A DNA stretch of 64,000 bases. Source: Salipiger profundus (GTDB taxonomy: Bacteria > Pseudomonadota > Alphaproteobacteria > Rhodobacterales > Rhodobacteraceae). The position numbers were made by a program, and so were the translations under genes. Each line of letters starts with the position of its first letter. Within the stretch, counting starts at the first letter, position 1. The DNA is taken from positions 161,798-225,797 of the forward strand of contig NZ_CP014797.1 of the NCBI RefSeq assembly GCF_001969385.1, given 5' to 3'. A model generated the notes under the pieces. That model was not told where the DNA came from. It made no database searches and was given only the letters and a program-made list of their open reading frames with translations. Below, one piece after another: positions 34,674-43,310 of the stretch.

Positions 34674-35647
34674 CCCAGGTTCCCCTGCTCGACATCCAGA
34701 ACCTGAAAGTCGATTTCGCGACCCGCGACGGCATGGTTCACGCCCTTGAGGACGTCTCGTTCAAGCTGGCCCGAGGCGAGACCATGGGGCTGGTGGGCGA
34801 AAGCGGTTCGGGCAAATCGGTGTCCGCCTACGCGGTCATGCGGCTGCTCGGCGGCTCGGCACATGTGACCGCCGACCGGATGATCTGTGGCGGGGTGGAC
34901 CTGCGCAGCGCCAGCGATGCCGAGGTCGCGGCGATGCGCGGCAAGCGCATGACGATGATCTTCCAGAACGCGCGTGCCGCGCTGAACCCGATCCGTCCCA
35001 TCGGCGAGCAGATCGTCGACGTGCTGCGGGCGCACCGCGCCATGCCCAAGCGCGAGGCCCGCAAGGCGGCGGTCGCAGCGCTGGCGGAGGTGCGCATTCC
35101 GGACCCCGAGCGGCGCTACCACGCCTATCCCTTCGAGCTGTCCGGCGGCATGTGCCAGCGCGTGATGATCGCCCTGGCGTTTGCCAGCGAACCGGAACTG
35201 CTGATTGCCGACGAACCGACCACCGGGCTCGACGTGACCACGCAGGCGGTGATCATGGATCTCATCCGCGAGAAATCCTCGCAGCGGCGGATGTCGACGA
35301 TCCTGATCACCCATGACCTGACACTGGCGGCGGAATACTGCGATCGCTTCGCGGTGATGCACGCCGGCCATATCGTCGAACAGGGCACCACCAGCGACAT
35401 CTTCCAGCGTGCGACGCACCCCTACACCGGCCTGCTGATGAAGGCGACGCCGCACGGGGCCGCCACGTTGTCTGAACTGGCAGCCATTCCGGGCTCCCTG
35501 CCCGACCTGCGCCGGGATCTGCCGCCGTGCCGCTTCGCCCATCGCTGTCCGCAGAGCACGCCCGGCTGCGCCGCGCCGCTGCCCCGGGTGCCGCTCGACG
35601 CCAGCCACGAGGTGGCCTGCCACATGCCATGGAAGGAAAGCGCATGA
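34670..35647 (+). CDS. Dipeptide-type ABC transporter ATPase (DppD family)
   Basis: ATP-binding subunit, 325 residues, with Walker A GESGSGKSVSAYA (about 43-55), signature LSGGMCQRVMIALA, Walker B LLIADEPTTGLDVTTQ and the H-loop ILITHDLTLAAEYCD. The C-terminal oligopeptide-transporter extension holds four cysteines in LPPCRFAHRCPQSTPGC and a later VACHM, the arrangement that binds an Fe-S cluster in some Dpp/Opp ATPases. The signature has Met in LSGGM where Q is common, also seen in other DppD proteins. Overlaps of four bases on both sides place it firmly in the operon. Confidence 0.9.
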   Translation: MTQVPLLDIQNLKVDFATRDGMVHALEDVSFKLARGETMGLVGESGSGKSVSAYAVMRLLGGSAHVTADRMICGGVDLRSASDAEVAAMRGKRMTMIFQNARAALNPIRPIGEQIVDVLRAHRAMPKREARKAAVAALAEVRIPDPERRYHAYPFELSGGMCQRVMIALAFASEPELLIADEPTTGLDVTTQAVIMDLIREKSSQRRMSTILITHDLTLAAEYCDRFAVMHAGHIVEQGTTSDIFQRATHPYTGLLMKATPHGAATLSELAAIPGSLPDLRRDLPPCRFAHRCPQSTPGCAAPLPRVPLDASHEVACHMPWKESA

Positions 35648-36612
35648 CTGCTCCGCTTCTGGAACTGGAGAACCTCGAGAAGATCTACCCCACCGGCTCG
35701 GGCCAGCTGCACGCGGTGGACGGGGTCAGTCTCACCATTGCGCGCGGTGAAAGCCTTGGCCTCGTCGGCGAGTCCGGCTGCGGAAAATCCACGCTGGTGC
35801 GCGTGCTGTCGCGGCTGATCGACCCGACCGCCGGCGCGATCCGCATCGACGGACAGAGCATCGGCGACATTCCCGCCCGTCGGTTCGGCACCCACACCGA
35901 GCGCAAGCGCATCCAGGTGGTGTTCCAGGACCCGACCGACAGTCTCAACCCGCAATTCCGCATCTTCGACAGCATCGCGGACCCGCTGCGTCGTCTGGGC
36001 GGCAAGAAGACCCGCGCCGAGGTGTCGGAGGCGGTGCAGGAGGCGGCCCGCATCACCCGTCTGCCGCCGGAGCTTCTGAGCCGTTACCCGCACCAGCTGT
36101 CGGGTGGGCAGAAGGCCCGGGTGGGCATCGCGCGGGCGATCATCCTGCGTCCGGAGCTGCTGATCCTCGACGAGCCGACCTCGGCGCTCGACGTGTCGGT
36201 GCAGGTGGTGATCCTGCAACTGCTCGGAGAGCTGCGCGAGACGCTGGGGATGAGCTATCTTTTCGTCAGCCACGATCTCAACGTCGTCAAGCTGGTCTGC
36301 GACCGGGTGGCGGTCATGTATCTTGGCAAGATCATCGAATGCGCCCCGGTGAAGGAGATCTTCGAACGGCCGGCGCATCCTTACACCAAGGCCCTGCTCT
36401 CGGCGATCCCCGGCGCCGGCGAGGCGGCGCGCATCCGCCTCGATGGCGAGCCGCGCAGCCCGATCGACCCCGATCCGAACGTCTGCCGTTTCTACGGGCG
36501 CTGCCCCATGGGCCAGGACATTTGCGCCAGGAAAGCCCCGCCCCTGAGCGACCTCGGAGGCCACGCCGCCGCCTGTCATTTCCGTCTCGACCAAGAGGAA
36601 GTTTCCGCATGA
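35644..36612 (+). CDS. Dipeptide-type ABC transporter ATPase (DppF family)
   Basis: Second ATP-binding subunit, 322 residues from ATG 35644. Walker [13 protein letters not shown] (about 42-53), Q-loop [13 protein letters not shown], signature [14 protein letters not shown], Walker [17 protein letters not shown] and the H-loop [14 protein letters not shown] are all intact. The C-terminal extension again has clustered cysteines ([14 protein letters not shown], then AACHF). Its stop overlaps the next gene, an amidase, by four bases, so the transport genes run directly into the catabolic genes with no break. Together with 32771, 33777 and 34670 it makes a complete importer. Confidence 0.92.
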   Translation: MTAPLLELENLEKIYPTGSGQLHAVDGVSLTIARGESLGLVGESGCGKSTLVRVLSRLIDPTAGAIRIDGQSIGDIPARRFGTHTERKRIQVVFQDPTDSLNPQFRIFDSIADPLRRLGGKKTRAEVSEAVQEAARITRLPPELLSRYPHQLSGGQKARVGIARAIILRPELLILDEPTSALDVSVQVVILQLLGELRETLGMSYLFVSHDLNVVKLVCDRVAVMYLGKIIECAPVKEIFERPAHPYTKALLSAIPGAGEAARIRLDGEPRSPIDPDPNVCRFYGRCPMGQDICARKAPPLSDLGGHAAACHFRLDQEEVSA

Positions 36613-38069
36613 CCCTGACACATGAAGACTATGCCGCGCTGTCGGCCGGAGAAATCGCCGACGCCGTTCGCACGGGGCGCCTGTCGGCGGCCGAGGTCAC
36701 CGAGGCTGCAATCGCGCGCATGGATCTGACCGAACCGCATCTGCACGCCTTCTGCACCCCGGCCCCCGAACTGGCGCGCAAGACCGCGGCCGCGGTCGAT
36801 GCCGCGCGGGCTGCGGGCGAGACGCTGGGGCCGCTCGCGGGCGTGCCCGTGGGGATCAAGGACCTTGTCGCCACGAAGGACCTGGTCACCGCCATGGGGT
36901 CGACCATCTATCGGGATTTCGTCCCCGAAGACGACGACATCGTGGTCGAGCGGCTGAAGGCCGCGGGCGCGGTGATCCTCGGCAAGACGAACGTGCCGGA
37001 ATTCGGCTACAGCGGCGTCGGCCACAACCCGGTCTTCGAGACCACCCGGAACCCCTGGAACACCGAGCTGACACCGGGCGGATCCTCGGCCGGATCCGGG
37101 GCCTCGGTGGCCGCCGGGGTGACCCCGTTTGCCATCGGCTCCGATGGCGGCGGCTCGGTCCGCATCCCGTCGGCGCACTGCGGGCTGGTGGGCATCAAGG
37201 CCTCGATGGGGCGCGTTCCGCTCTGGCCGGGGTGCCGCGACGAGCGCTATCCCGGCGTGTCGAGCTGGGAAAGCCTCGAGCATATCGGCCCGATGGCGCG
37301 CAGCGTGTCGGACGCGGCCCTGATGCTGTCGGTGATCGCCGGCCCGGACATGCGCGACCGGCACACGATCCCCAACGACGTGGCATGGCTCGACGAGGCG
37401 AAGGCCGGGCAACTGCCAAGGCTGCGCATCGCGTTCAGCGAGGATTTCGGCTATCTGGCCGTCGATCCCGAGGTGCGCCGCGTCGTGCGTGAGGCGGTTG
37501 CGGTCTTCGAGCGCGATCTCGGCTGCGAGGTGGTGGTGGCCGATCCCGGCTGGGAAGATCCGGGCGAGGACTTCTGGGGGCTCGTGCTGGCCGACAGCGA
37601 CCTTGCCGGAATGCGGGCATGGCTCCCCGAGCACGCGAAGAACATGTCGCCGCATCTGGTGAAACTGCTGCAGGCCCGCCACGACGACGAGGCGTTTACC
37701 AACGCGAACATGGCACGAAAGAAGCTGTGCAACGTCGCGGCCAGATTCTTCGGGCAATACGACCTGCTGCTGTCTCCGACGCTGACCGTGCCCCCCTTTG
37801 CGCTGCACATGCAGGGCCCAGAGAAGACCGAGGGCCGGATTGTCGATCCGTCGGACTGGCTGGGCTTCTGCTTCCCCTTCAACATGACCGGACAACCCGC
37901 CGCGTCCGTGCCTGCGGGGCTTACGAAAGACGGGCTTCCGGTGGGGCTGCAGATCGTCGGGCGCCACCTGGACGATCCGCTCGTGCTGCGCGCGGCGGCC
38001 GCCTACGAAGCCGCCCGCCCGTGGTCCGGGCTGCGCCCCCCGCTGCTCGACACGCTGGAGGCCGCCTGA
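36609..38069 (+). CDS. Amidase-signature hydrolase, substrate unknown
   Basis: Amidase-signature enzyme of 486 residues. The Ser-cisSer-Lys triad can be assigned as K84 (VGIKDLV), S159 (PGGSSAGSG) and S183 (SDGGGSVRIP), with the 24-residue spacing between the serines that is normal for the family. It is more like general amidases than AtzE or AtzF. It lies between the ABC importer (4-bp overlap) and the AtzG-like gene (3-bp gap), so a role on an amide taken up by that importer is likely. It could hydrolyse a primary amide product of the ureide pathway or widen the range of the locus. Confidence 0.85.
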   Translation: MTLTHEDYAALSAGEIADAVRTGRLSAAEVTEAAIARMDLTEPHLHAFCTPAPELARKTAAAVDAARAAGETLGPLAGVPVGIKDLVATKDLVTAMGSTIYRDFVPEDDDIVVERLKAAGAVILGKTNVPEFGYSGVGHNPVFETTRNPWNTELTPGGSSAGSGASVAAGVTPFAIGSDGGGSVRIPSAHCGLVGIKASMGRVPLWPGCRDERYPGVSSWESLEHIGPMARSVSDAALMLSVIAGPDMRDRHTIPNDVAWLDEAKAGQLPRLRIAFSEDFGYLAVDPEVRRVVREAVAVFERDLGCEVVVADPGWEDPGEDFWGLVLADSDLAGMRAWLPEHAKNMSPHLVKLLQARHDDEAFTNANMARKKLCNVAARFFGQYDLLLSPTLTVPPFALHMQGPEKTEGRIVDPSDWLGFCFPFNMTGQPAASVPAGLTKDGLPVGLQIVGRHLDDPLVLRAAAAYEAARPWSGLRPPLLDTLEAA

Positions 38070-38072
38070 TCC

Positions 38073-38267
38073 ATGGCCGTGACCGAAGACGACGTGCGCC
38101 AGGGCCTTGCGGCCCTTGGCGTGACCCCCGCCGAGGAGCGCCTTGGCGCGATTGCCGCCGGGCTCGAACAGAACATGGCCATGGTGGCGACGGTCATGGC
38201 CGCGCCGCTGCGGCCGCGCTGCGAGAATGCGCCGGTCTGGATGCTACCGCCGGAGGAGGATGAATGA
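38073..38267 (+). CDS. atzG: AtzG-like small subunit (GatC-like, DUF4089) of a carboxybiuret/oxalurate-type amidase
   Basis: Very small protein of 64 residues, mostly helical, starting MAVTEDDVRQGLAALG and ending with an acidic tail (PPEEDE). It has no catalytic motif. By size, position directly before an AtzE-like amidase (4-bp overlap) and order with an AtzH-like gene after that, it corresponds to AtzG, which is needed for AtzE folding and activity and resembles GatC of the glutamyl-tRNA amidotransferase. HpxX of oxalurate catabolism is the alternative name for the same type of protein. Easily missed because of its length; the conserved context is the main support. Confidence 0.72.
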   Translation: MAVTEDDVRQGLAALGVTPAEERLGAIAAGLEQNMAMVATVMAAPLRPRCENAPVWMLPPEEDE

Positions 38268-39673
38268 CCGCCTGGATCGACCTTTCAGCCCATGAAATCG
38301 CCGCAGCGGTCCGCAGCGGTCGGATGACCGCACGCGGCGCGGTGGAGGCCGCGCTCGCCCGCATCGAGAAGACAGACAGCGCGCTCGTCGCCTTCACGAC
38401 GGTGACCGGGGCCCGCGCCCTGGAGACCGCCAACCGCATCGACGCGCGCATCAGCGCCGGAGAGGATCCCGGCCCCCTGGCAGGTGTGCCCTTCGCGGTG
38501 AAGGATCTTGTCGATGTCGCGGGCGTCATCACCCGCGCCGGCTCCCGGATAAACATGGACAATGCGCCCGCCGCTGCTGATGCCCCTGTGGTCACGCGAT
38601 TGGAGGCGGCCGGAGCGATCCTCGTGGGCGCGCTCAACATGGGCGAATACGCCTATGATTTCACTGGAGAAAACGACCATTTCGGCTCGACCCGAAACCC
38701 GCATGACCCGGAACGGCGGTCGGGCGGCTCGTCGGGTGGCTCGGGTGCCGCAACGGCCGCCGGAATGGTTCCGCTGACCGTGGGCTCCGATACCAATGGC
38801 TCGATCCGGGTGCCCTCCTCCTGGTGCGGGCTGTTCGGGCTGAAAGCGACCTACGGTCGGATCCCGCGCAGTGGCACCTTTCCCTTCGTCGACAGCCTCG
38901 ATCACATCGGGCCGATGGCGCGATCGGTGCAGGACCTGGCGCTGGCCCTCGAGGCGATGCAGGGCAGCGACGCCGGCGATCCGGCCTCTGTCCCGCGTCC
39001 GCCCTGCGCCGCGCTTGAAACCCTGGATCAGGGCATTGGCGGGCTGCGTATCGCCCGTGGCTCCGGCGAGCTCGCGGCGACCGAGGGCGTCGCGAAAAAC
39101 GCCCTCGACCGGGTCTGCGCCGCGCTTGGGGTGACGCTCGAAGCCGATCTGCCCGGTGCCGCGACGGCCCGGGCCTCGGCAGCGCTGATCACCGCCGTCG
39201 AAGGGGCCGCGACCCATGCCGAAGCGATGCAGACCCGCCCCGAGGACTTTGGCCGCCCGATGCGCGACCGGCTGCTGGCCGGCGCGCTGGTGCCGGGCGT
39301 GGCCTACGTGCGTGCTCAGCGGCTGCGCCGGCAGTTCGCCGAAGACGCCGCGGAGGTGTTCCGCCACGTCGATGCGATCCTGACGCCGACCACCCCCTTC
39401 CCTGCCCCACGCATCGACAGCGACACGTTGGAAATCGACGGACGCGAACAACCCTACCGGAAGCATATCGGCATCTTCACCCAGCCGATCAGCTTCATCG
39501 GACTGCCCGTGGTATCGGTGCCGGTTCAGAATGCCGCCGGGCCTCTTCCGCTCGGCATCCAGATCATCGCCCCGGCCTGGCGCGAGGACGTCGCCCTGCG
39601 CATCGCGCGCACGCTCGAGCTTTCGGGGACCTGTGCCGCGCCCGTCCCGGCCTTCGAGGAGACCAGCGCATGA
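38264..39673 (+). CDS. atzE: AtzE/HpxY-like amidase (1-carboxybiuret or oxalurate amidohydrolase type)
   Basis: Amidase-signature enzyme of 469 residues with triad K80 (FAVKDLV), S156 (SGGSSGGSG) and S180 ([10 protein letters not shown]). The segment [22 protein letters not shown] and the C-terminal [24 protein letters not shown] region (here [18 protein letters not shown]) are typical of the AtzE/HpxY group. In Pseudomonas ADP, AtzE with AtzG removes ammonia from 1-carboxybiuret to give 1,3-dicarboxyurea; the Klebsiella homologue HpxY works on oxalurate. The gene overlaps the small AtzG-like gene before it and the AtzH-like gene after it, each by four bases, so the three are a translationally coupled unit. 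Confidence 0.82.
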   Translation: MTAWIDLSAHEIAAAVRSGRMTARGAVEAALARIEKTDSALVAFTTVTGARALETANRIDARISAGEDPGPLAGVPFAVKDLVDVAGVITRAGSRINMDNAPAAADAPVVTRLEAAGAILVGALNMGEYAYDFTGENDHFGSTRNPHDPERRSGGSSGGSGAATAAGMVPLTVGSDTNGSIRVPSSWCGLFGLKATYGRIPRSGTFPFVDSLDHIGPMARSVQDLALALEAMQGSDAGDPASVPRPPCAALETLDQGIGGLRIARGSGELAATEGVAKNALDRVCAALGVTLEADLPGAATARASAALITAVEGAATHAEAMQTRPEDFGRPMRDRLLAGALVPGVAYVRAQRLRRQFAEDAAEVFRHVDAILTPTTPFPAPRIDSDTLEIDGREQPYRKHIGIFTQPISFIGLPVVSVPVQNAAGPLPLGIQIIAPAWREDVALRIARTLELSGTCAAPVPAFEETSA

Positions 39674-40065
39674 CCCGCGACGACATCAACCAGCCCGGAC
39701 CGCTCGCCGAGATCACGGCCGCCTTCGAACGCTACGAGGCCGCGCTGACGAGCAACGACGTGGCGGTGCTGGACGAGCTCTTCCTCGTCGATCCGAAGAC
39801 GATACGCTACGGCATCGGCGAAAACCTCTACGGGCATGACGAGATTGCCGCCTTCCGCGCGGCACGTCCGGCGTCGGGACTGGAGCGCTCGCTGGAGCGG
39901 ACGGTGATCACCAGCTACGGGAGCGACTTCGCCACGGCGATGACGCTGTTCCGGCGGGCCCTCGGCAAGATCGGGCGACAGTCCCAGACCTGGGCGAAAA
40001 TAGATGGCGATTGGCGCATCGTCGCGGCGCATGTCAGCGTTATTCCCGAAACGGAGGATGCATGA
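39670..40065 (+). CDS. atzH: AtzH/HpxZ-like NTF2-fold protein (DUF3225), probable dicarboxyurea amidase
   Basis: Small NTF2-superfamily protein of 131 residues. The two residues reported as needed for AtzH catalysis, Tyr22 and Arg46, are found here at exactly the same positions (FERYEAAL and PKTIRYG). AtzH is proposed to convert 1,3-dicarboxyurea, the AtzE product, to allophanate; HpxZ is its counterpart in oxalurate loci. The C-terminal part ([22 protein letters not shown]) is the usual last strand pair. Four-base overlaps with the AtzE-like gene before and the GntR gene after show that it is not an isolated hypothetical. Confidence 0.82.
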   Translation: MTRDDINQPGPLAEITAAFERYEAALTSNDVAVLDELFLVDPKTIRYGIGENLYGHDEIAAFRAARPASGLERSLERTVITSYGSDFATAMTLFRRALGKIGRQSQTWAKIDGDWRIVAAHVSVIPETEDA

Positions 40066-40751
40066 CGGAACGCGACACCCGGCTGCAACCCGCCCCGGGC
40101 GAGACCAGCACGGCCGCCGTGGTCCGGGAGCTGAGCGCGCAGATCGTCTCGGGCAAGCTGCCGCCCGGCAAGAAACTCGACGAGGCGCTGATCGGCGAGT
40201 ATTTCGGGGTCTCCCGCACGCCGGTGCGCGAGGCGTTGCGCGAGCTGGCCGTGGTCGGACTGGTGGAAACACGCCCGCATCGCGGCGCGTTCGTGGCCGA
40301 GGTGTCGACCGACAAGATGCTCGAGAAGTTCGAGTTCATGGCCGAGCTCGAGGGCCTCTGCGCGGGCTATGCGGCGCGACGCATGGACGCCGCCGCCAAG
40401 GCGCGGCTTGCCGAGATCCACGACGCCGGCCTCGCGCTGGTCGAGCAGCGCGACCGCGCGGCCTATCGCGCCCACAACACGCTTCTGCACGAAGCGATCT
40501 ACGACGGCGCCGGCAACGACAGCCTGCGCGATGCGACCCTTACCATCCGCCGGTCCGTGGCCGCCTTCCGCGCCGCGCAGTTCGACCTGAAGGAGCGGAT
40601 CGGAAATTCGCAGGTGGAACACGGCCTCATCGTCGCCGCCATCGACCGCGGGGATGCCGATGAGGCCACGCTGCTGATGCGGCGCCACATCCTGACCGTG
40701 ATGGAGGCCGCCGAGGCCTACCTGCGCGAAAAACGCGTCATTCCTCTCTGA
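40062..40751 (+). CDS. GntR/FCD-family regulator inside the ureide operon
   Basis: Transcription factor of the GntR family, FadR/FCD subgroup, 229 residues from ATG 40062. The winged helix-turn-helix is at about residues 15-75 ([24 protein letters not shown]), followed by an FCD helical domain (about 85-220) with the histidine/aspartate set expected for metal-assisted ligand binding ([25 protein letters not shown]). It overlaps the AtzH-like gene by four bases and lies 15 bp before the allophanate-hydrolase-C gene, so it is part of the operon it probably controls. FCD domains often bind small carboxylates, which fits allophanate or carboxybiuret as effector, but this is a guess. Confidence 0.87.
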   Translation: MTERDTRLQPAPGETSTAAVVRELSAQIVSGKLPPGKKLDEALIGEYFGVSRTPVREALRELAVVGLVETRPHRGAFVAEVSTDKMLEKFEFMAELEGLCAGYAARRMDAAAKARLAEIHDAGLALVEQRDRAAYRAHNTLLHEAIYDGAGNDSLRDATLTIRRSVAAFRAAQFDLKERIGNSQVEHGLIVAAIDRGDADEATLLMRRHILTVMEAAEAYLREKRVIPL

Positions 40752-40766
40752 CAAAAGGCCCTTTCA

Positions 40767-41198
40767 ATGACATCCACACCACCCGAAACGCTTCTGGTCG
40801 CCGTTTGTGGTGCGCATATGCGTGGCATGCCCCTTGAGCCGCAGATGCGGCAATGCGGTGCCACGTTCGACAGCGAGGCGCAGACCGACGACAGCTATCG
40901 GTTCTACGCACTCACCGCCAAGGATCCCATCCGCCCCGGCCTGATCCGCAACGCCGCGGGCAGCGGTGCGCCGATCGCGCTGGAGCTGTGGTCGATCACG
41001 CCGGCCGGGCTCGGCCAGCTGATGACGATGATCGACACCCCGCTCGGCATCGGGACCCTGCAGCTCTCGGACGGGCGCAAGGTGAAGGGGTTCGTCTGCG
41101 AGGCGGTCGCCGCGGAGGCCGACGCCGAGGATATCACCGCGCTCGGATCGTGGCGGGCCTTCATGGCCTCCCGCGCCCAGCCGGCCACGACCAAGTGA
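40767..41198 (+). CDS. Stand-alone allophanate hydrolase C-terminal domain protein
   Basis: A free-standing version of the C-terminal domain of allophanate hydrolase (AtzF/DUR1). The 143 residues match that domain end to end: VAVCGAHMRGMPLEPQM at the start, a YRFYALTAKDPIRPGLIR segment, TPLGIGTLQLSDGRKVKGFVCE and DITALGSWRAFMASR at the end. In the fused enzyme the amidase domain forms N-carboxycarbamate and this domain decarboxylates it. Here the domain is encoded alone and placed before, not after, an AtzF-like amidase gene (11 bp downstream). It may act on the product of that amidase or of the one at 51562, both of which lack the domain. Confidence 0.85.
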   Translation: MTSTPPETLLVAVCGAHMRGMPLEPQMRQCGATFDSEAQTDDSYRFYALTAKDPIRPGLIRNAAGSGAPIALELWSITPAGLGQLMTMIDTPLGIGTLQLSDGRKVKGFVCEAVAAEADAEDITALGSWRAFMASRAQPATTK

Positions 41199-41209
41199 AA
41201 GGACAGCCC

Positions 41210-42628
41210 ATGACCACCCAGTGGGACCGCGCCACCGGCGCATTGGACATCGCGACCCTCAAGGCGCTTTTCGCGAGCGGAAGCCTGACGCCGGAAAGCC
41301 TGATCGACGCGATCTATGACCGGATCGCCGCCCGTGGCGACGACCATGTCTGGATCCACCTCATCGACCGGGAGACCTCCAAGGCACGCGCCCGCGCGCT
41401 CATGGCGGATCCGGCAGCGAAGGAGCTTCCGCTCTACGGCATTCCCTTCGGCATCAAGGACAATGTCGACCTCGAAGGCGTGCCCTCCACCGCGGCGGTG
41501 CGCGCCTGGAGCAGGATGCCCGAGGCGTCGAGCCCGCTGGTGCAGACGCTGCTCGACGCCGGCGCGATCCCGATCGGCAAGCAGAACCAGGATCAGCTGG
41601 GCATGGGCGTGGTCGGGGTGCGCACCGACTACGGCATTCCGCAATGCGTCTTCGACGCGCGCTACATTTCCGGCGGCTCGACCTCGGGCGGCGGCGTGAG
41701 CGTCGGGGCCGGGCTCGTGAGTTTCGCCGTCGCGAACGATGCCGCGGGCTCCGGTCGGGTGCCGGCAGCCCTGAACAACATCGTCGGATACAAGCCGACG
41801 CCCGGTCTCGTGCCGCGCGCGGGCCGCTCGATGGCCGGCATGGTCGGGACCGAGAACTTCCTTACGCTCACCATGGAAGACAGCGTGCTGCTCAGCAACC
41901 TGTGGTTCCGCCATGAGCCCGGCGATCCGTTCTCGAAGCCCGAGGCCGACGGCTTCCGTGTCTCCTGCGCCCCGGCGCCGGCGTCCTTCCGGTTCGCCAT
42001 TCCCGACGCGGCGACACTCGACACCGATGGCGACGCCGAATCCGCGCGACTGTTCCGCGAGAACGTCGCACGGCTCGAGGCCCTGGGCGGCACCGCCGTC
42101 GAGATCGACATGACGCCCTATCTTACCGCTGCAAAGATGCTCTACGAAGGGCCCTTCATCGCGCAGCGCTACGCCAACTTCGGCGACAGGTTCAACGGCA
42201 ACGAGGACGCGCTCTGCCCTCCGACGCGCGAGATCCTCTCGTGGGGCCGGAAATACAGCGCGCGGGACGTCTACAAGGCCCAGTACGTCATGGCCGGCTA
42301 CAAGCAGCAGATCCGGCAGCTCTTTCGCGACGTCGACCTGCTGGTCACCCCGACCACGCCGTCGACCTACACGATCGAGGCCCTGCTGGCCGACAATATC
42401 GCGCTCAACGCGAAGATGGGGACCTACACCAACTTCGTGAACCTGCTTGACCTGCCCGCGGCCTCGATCCCGGCCGGCTTCCGCAAGGACGGCATCCCGC
42501 TCGGCACCATGCTCATCGGGCCGTCGCTGGGGGATGACCTCGTCTGTCGCGTCGGCGCCGCACTGCATGCCGCGCTGGGAATCGCTCCCGGGCTTGCCGG
42601 GAAGCCGGAACTCGCCGAGGCCTCGTGA
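41210..42628 (+). CDS. Allophanate-hydrolase-like amidase lacking the C-terminal domain
   Basis: Amidase-signature protein of 472 residues related to the N-terminal part of allophanate hydrolase, as shown by MGTYTNFVNLLDLPAASIPAG near the C-terminus, the AtzF hallmark, and by GRVPAALNNIVGYKPT. Triad residues are K83, S157 and S181. The segment before the nucleophile reads ANDAAGSGR instead of the usual GTDTAGSGR, so Thr-to-Ala and Gly-to-Asn changes sit next to the active site and substrate preference may have shifted. The C-terminal decarboxylase domain is missing and supplied by the adjacent 40767 gene. A clear terminator follows, making this the last gene of the operon. Confidence 0.82.
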   Translation: MTTQWDRATGALDIATLKALFASGSLTPESLIDAIYDRIAARGDDHVWIHLIDRETSKARARALMADPAAKELPLYGIPFGIKDNVDLEGVPSTAAVRAWSRMPEASSPLVQTLLDAGAIPIGKQNQDQLGMGVVGVRTDYGIPQCVFDARYISGGSTSGGGVSVGAGLVSFAVANDAAGSGRVPAALNNIVGYKPTPGLVPRAGRSMAGMVGTENFLTLTMEDSVLLSNLWFRHEPGDPFSKPEADGFRVSCAPAPASFRFAIPDAATLDTDGDAESARLFRENVARLEALGGTAVEIDMTPYLTAAKMLYEGPFIAQRYANFGDRFNGNEDALCPPTREILSWGRKYSARDVYKAQYVMAGYKQQIRQLFRDVDLLVTPTTPSTYTIEALLADNIALNAKMGTYTNFVNLLDLPAASIPAGFRKDGIPLGTMLIGPSLGDDLVCRVGAALHAALGIAPGLAGKPELAEAS

Positions 42629-42663
42629 TCGGGGACCTCGGTGCGCCGGGGTCGCAAACCAGG

Positions 42664-42687
42664 AAGGGCCGCGTTTCCGCGGCCCTT
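42664..42687. terminator. Intrinsic terminator of the ureide operon (bidirectional)
   Basis: AAGGGCCGCG (42664-42673) pairs perfectly with CGCGGCCCTT (42678-42687) around TTTC and is followed by TCT. It lies between the 41210 gene and the convergent HAD gene (stop at 42690) and can serve both. Confidence 0.75.
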
Positions 42688-42689
42688 TC

Positions 42690-43310
42690 TCATAGTCCCA
42701 GCAAGGCTTCCACGTCGGCGAGGCCGGCGATGGGCCGCGTCCCGTCCGGTGGATCGCCAAGGAAGGCCACCTGCATACCTGCGGCCTGCCCGGCGGCTGC
42801 TCCGGTGGGGCTGTCCTCGACCGCAAGCACCTGCTCGGGCCTCAGCCCCAGCAGCGCCGCACCCTGAAGGTAGGGTTCGGGGTCGGGCTTGCCCCGCGTC
42901 ACGTCATCGAGCGACACCACGCCCACCATCCGGTCGCGAATGCCGAGCGCTTCGAGATTTGCCTCGACCACCCGGCGGCCCGAGTTGGACACCGCCACCT
43001 GTGGCACCCCTGCCGCCGAGAGGGCCTGGATGACCTCGGCCGCGCGCGGAACCGGCGCGACTTCGCGGGCCACGCGCGCGCAGTAGCTGTCCTGGATCTG
43101 CGACATCCACACATCGCGTGCGACGCCCGGCAGCTGAGGGGCGAGCGTCTTCCAGACATCGTCCATATGCACGCCGAGGAAGCGTTCCGGCGGGTCGGCG
43201 CGCAGATCGAGGGAATGGCCGAGGCAGACCTCCAGCAGCACCCGGTGATGCAGCGGCTCGCTGTCCACGAGGGTGCCGTCGATGTCCCATGCGACTCCGC
43301 GCAAAGCCAT
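42690..43310 (-). CDS. HAD-superfamily sugar-phosphate phosphatase or mutase
   Basis: Haloacid-dehalogenase-family hydrolase of 206 residues with all four motifs: nucleophile and acid in WDIDGTLVDSEP (about residues 8-18), S in VAVSNSG, K in RGKPDPEPYL and the acidic pair in AVEDSPTGAAAG. A helical cap lies at about residues 18-85. The sequence resembles YqaB/beta-phosphoglucomutase-like and sugar-alcohol phosphatase members. It begins with a 1-bp overlap (TGATG) to the FGGY kinase gene upstream and so belongs to the kinase/BtpA/DeoR operon, where it may remove phosphate from an accumulated or wrong sugar phosphate. Confidence 0.85.
   Translation of the reverse strand: MALRGVAWDIDGTLVDSEPLHHRVLLEVCLGHSLDLRADPPERFLGVHMDDVWKTLAPQLPGVARDVWMSQIQDSYCARVAREVAPVPRAAEVIQALSAAGVPQVAVSNSGRRVVEANLEALGIRDRMVGVVSLDDVTRGKPDPEPYLQGAALLGLRPEQVLAVEDSPTGAAAGQAAGMQVAFLGDPPDGTRPIAGLADVEALLGL

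Noticed and set aside
29711..36612. Annotating the importer as a peptide or nickel transporter
   Set aside because: The subunits are of that structural family, but the operon has no peptidase or nickel enzyme and is fused by overlaps to ureide-type hydrolases; the family name is kept and the cargo left open.
36609..42628. A cyanuric acid hydrolase (AtzD) gene
   Set aside because: I looked for the triple-repeat AtzD/barbiturase pattern in and around the atzGEH-like genes and did not see it; none of the amidases has that fold.
36609..42628. Urea carboxylase or urease subunits accompanying the allophanate-type amidases
   Set aside because: No biotin carboxylase, biotin carrier or urease motifs occur in the window, so allophanate here is unlikely to come from urea carboxylation encoded locally.
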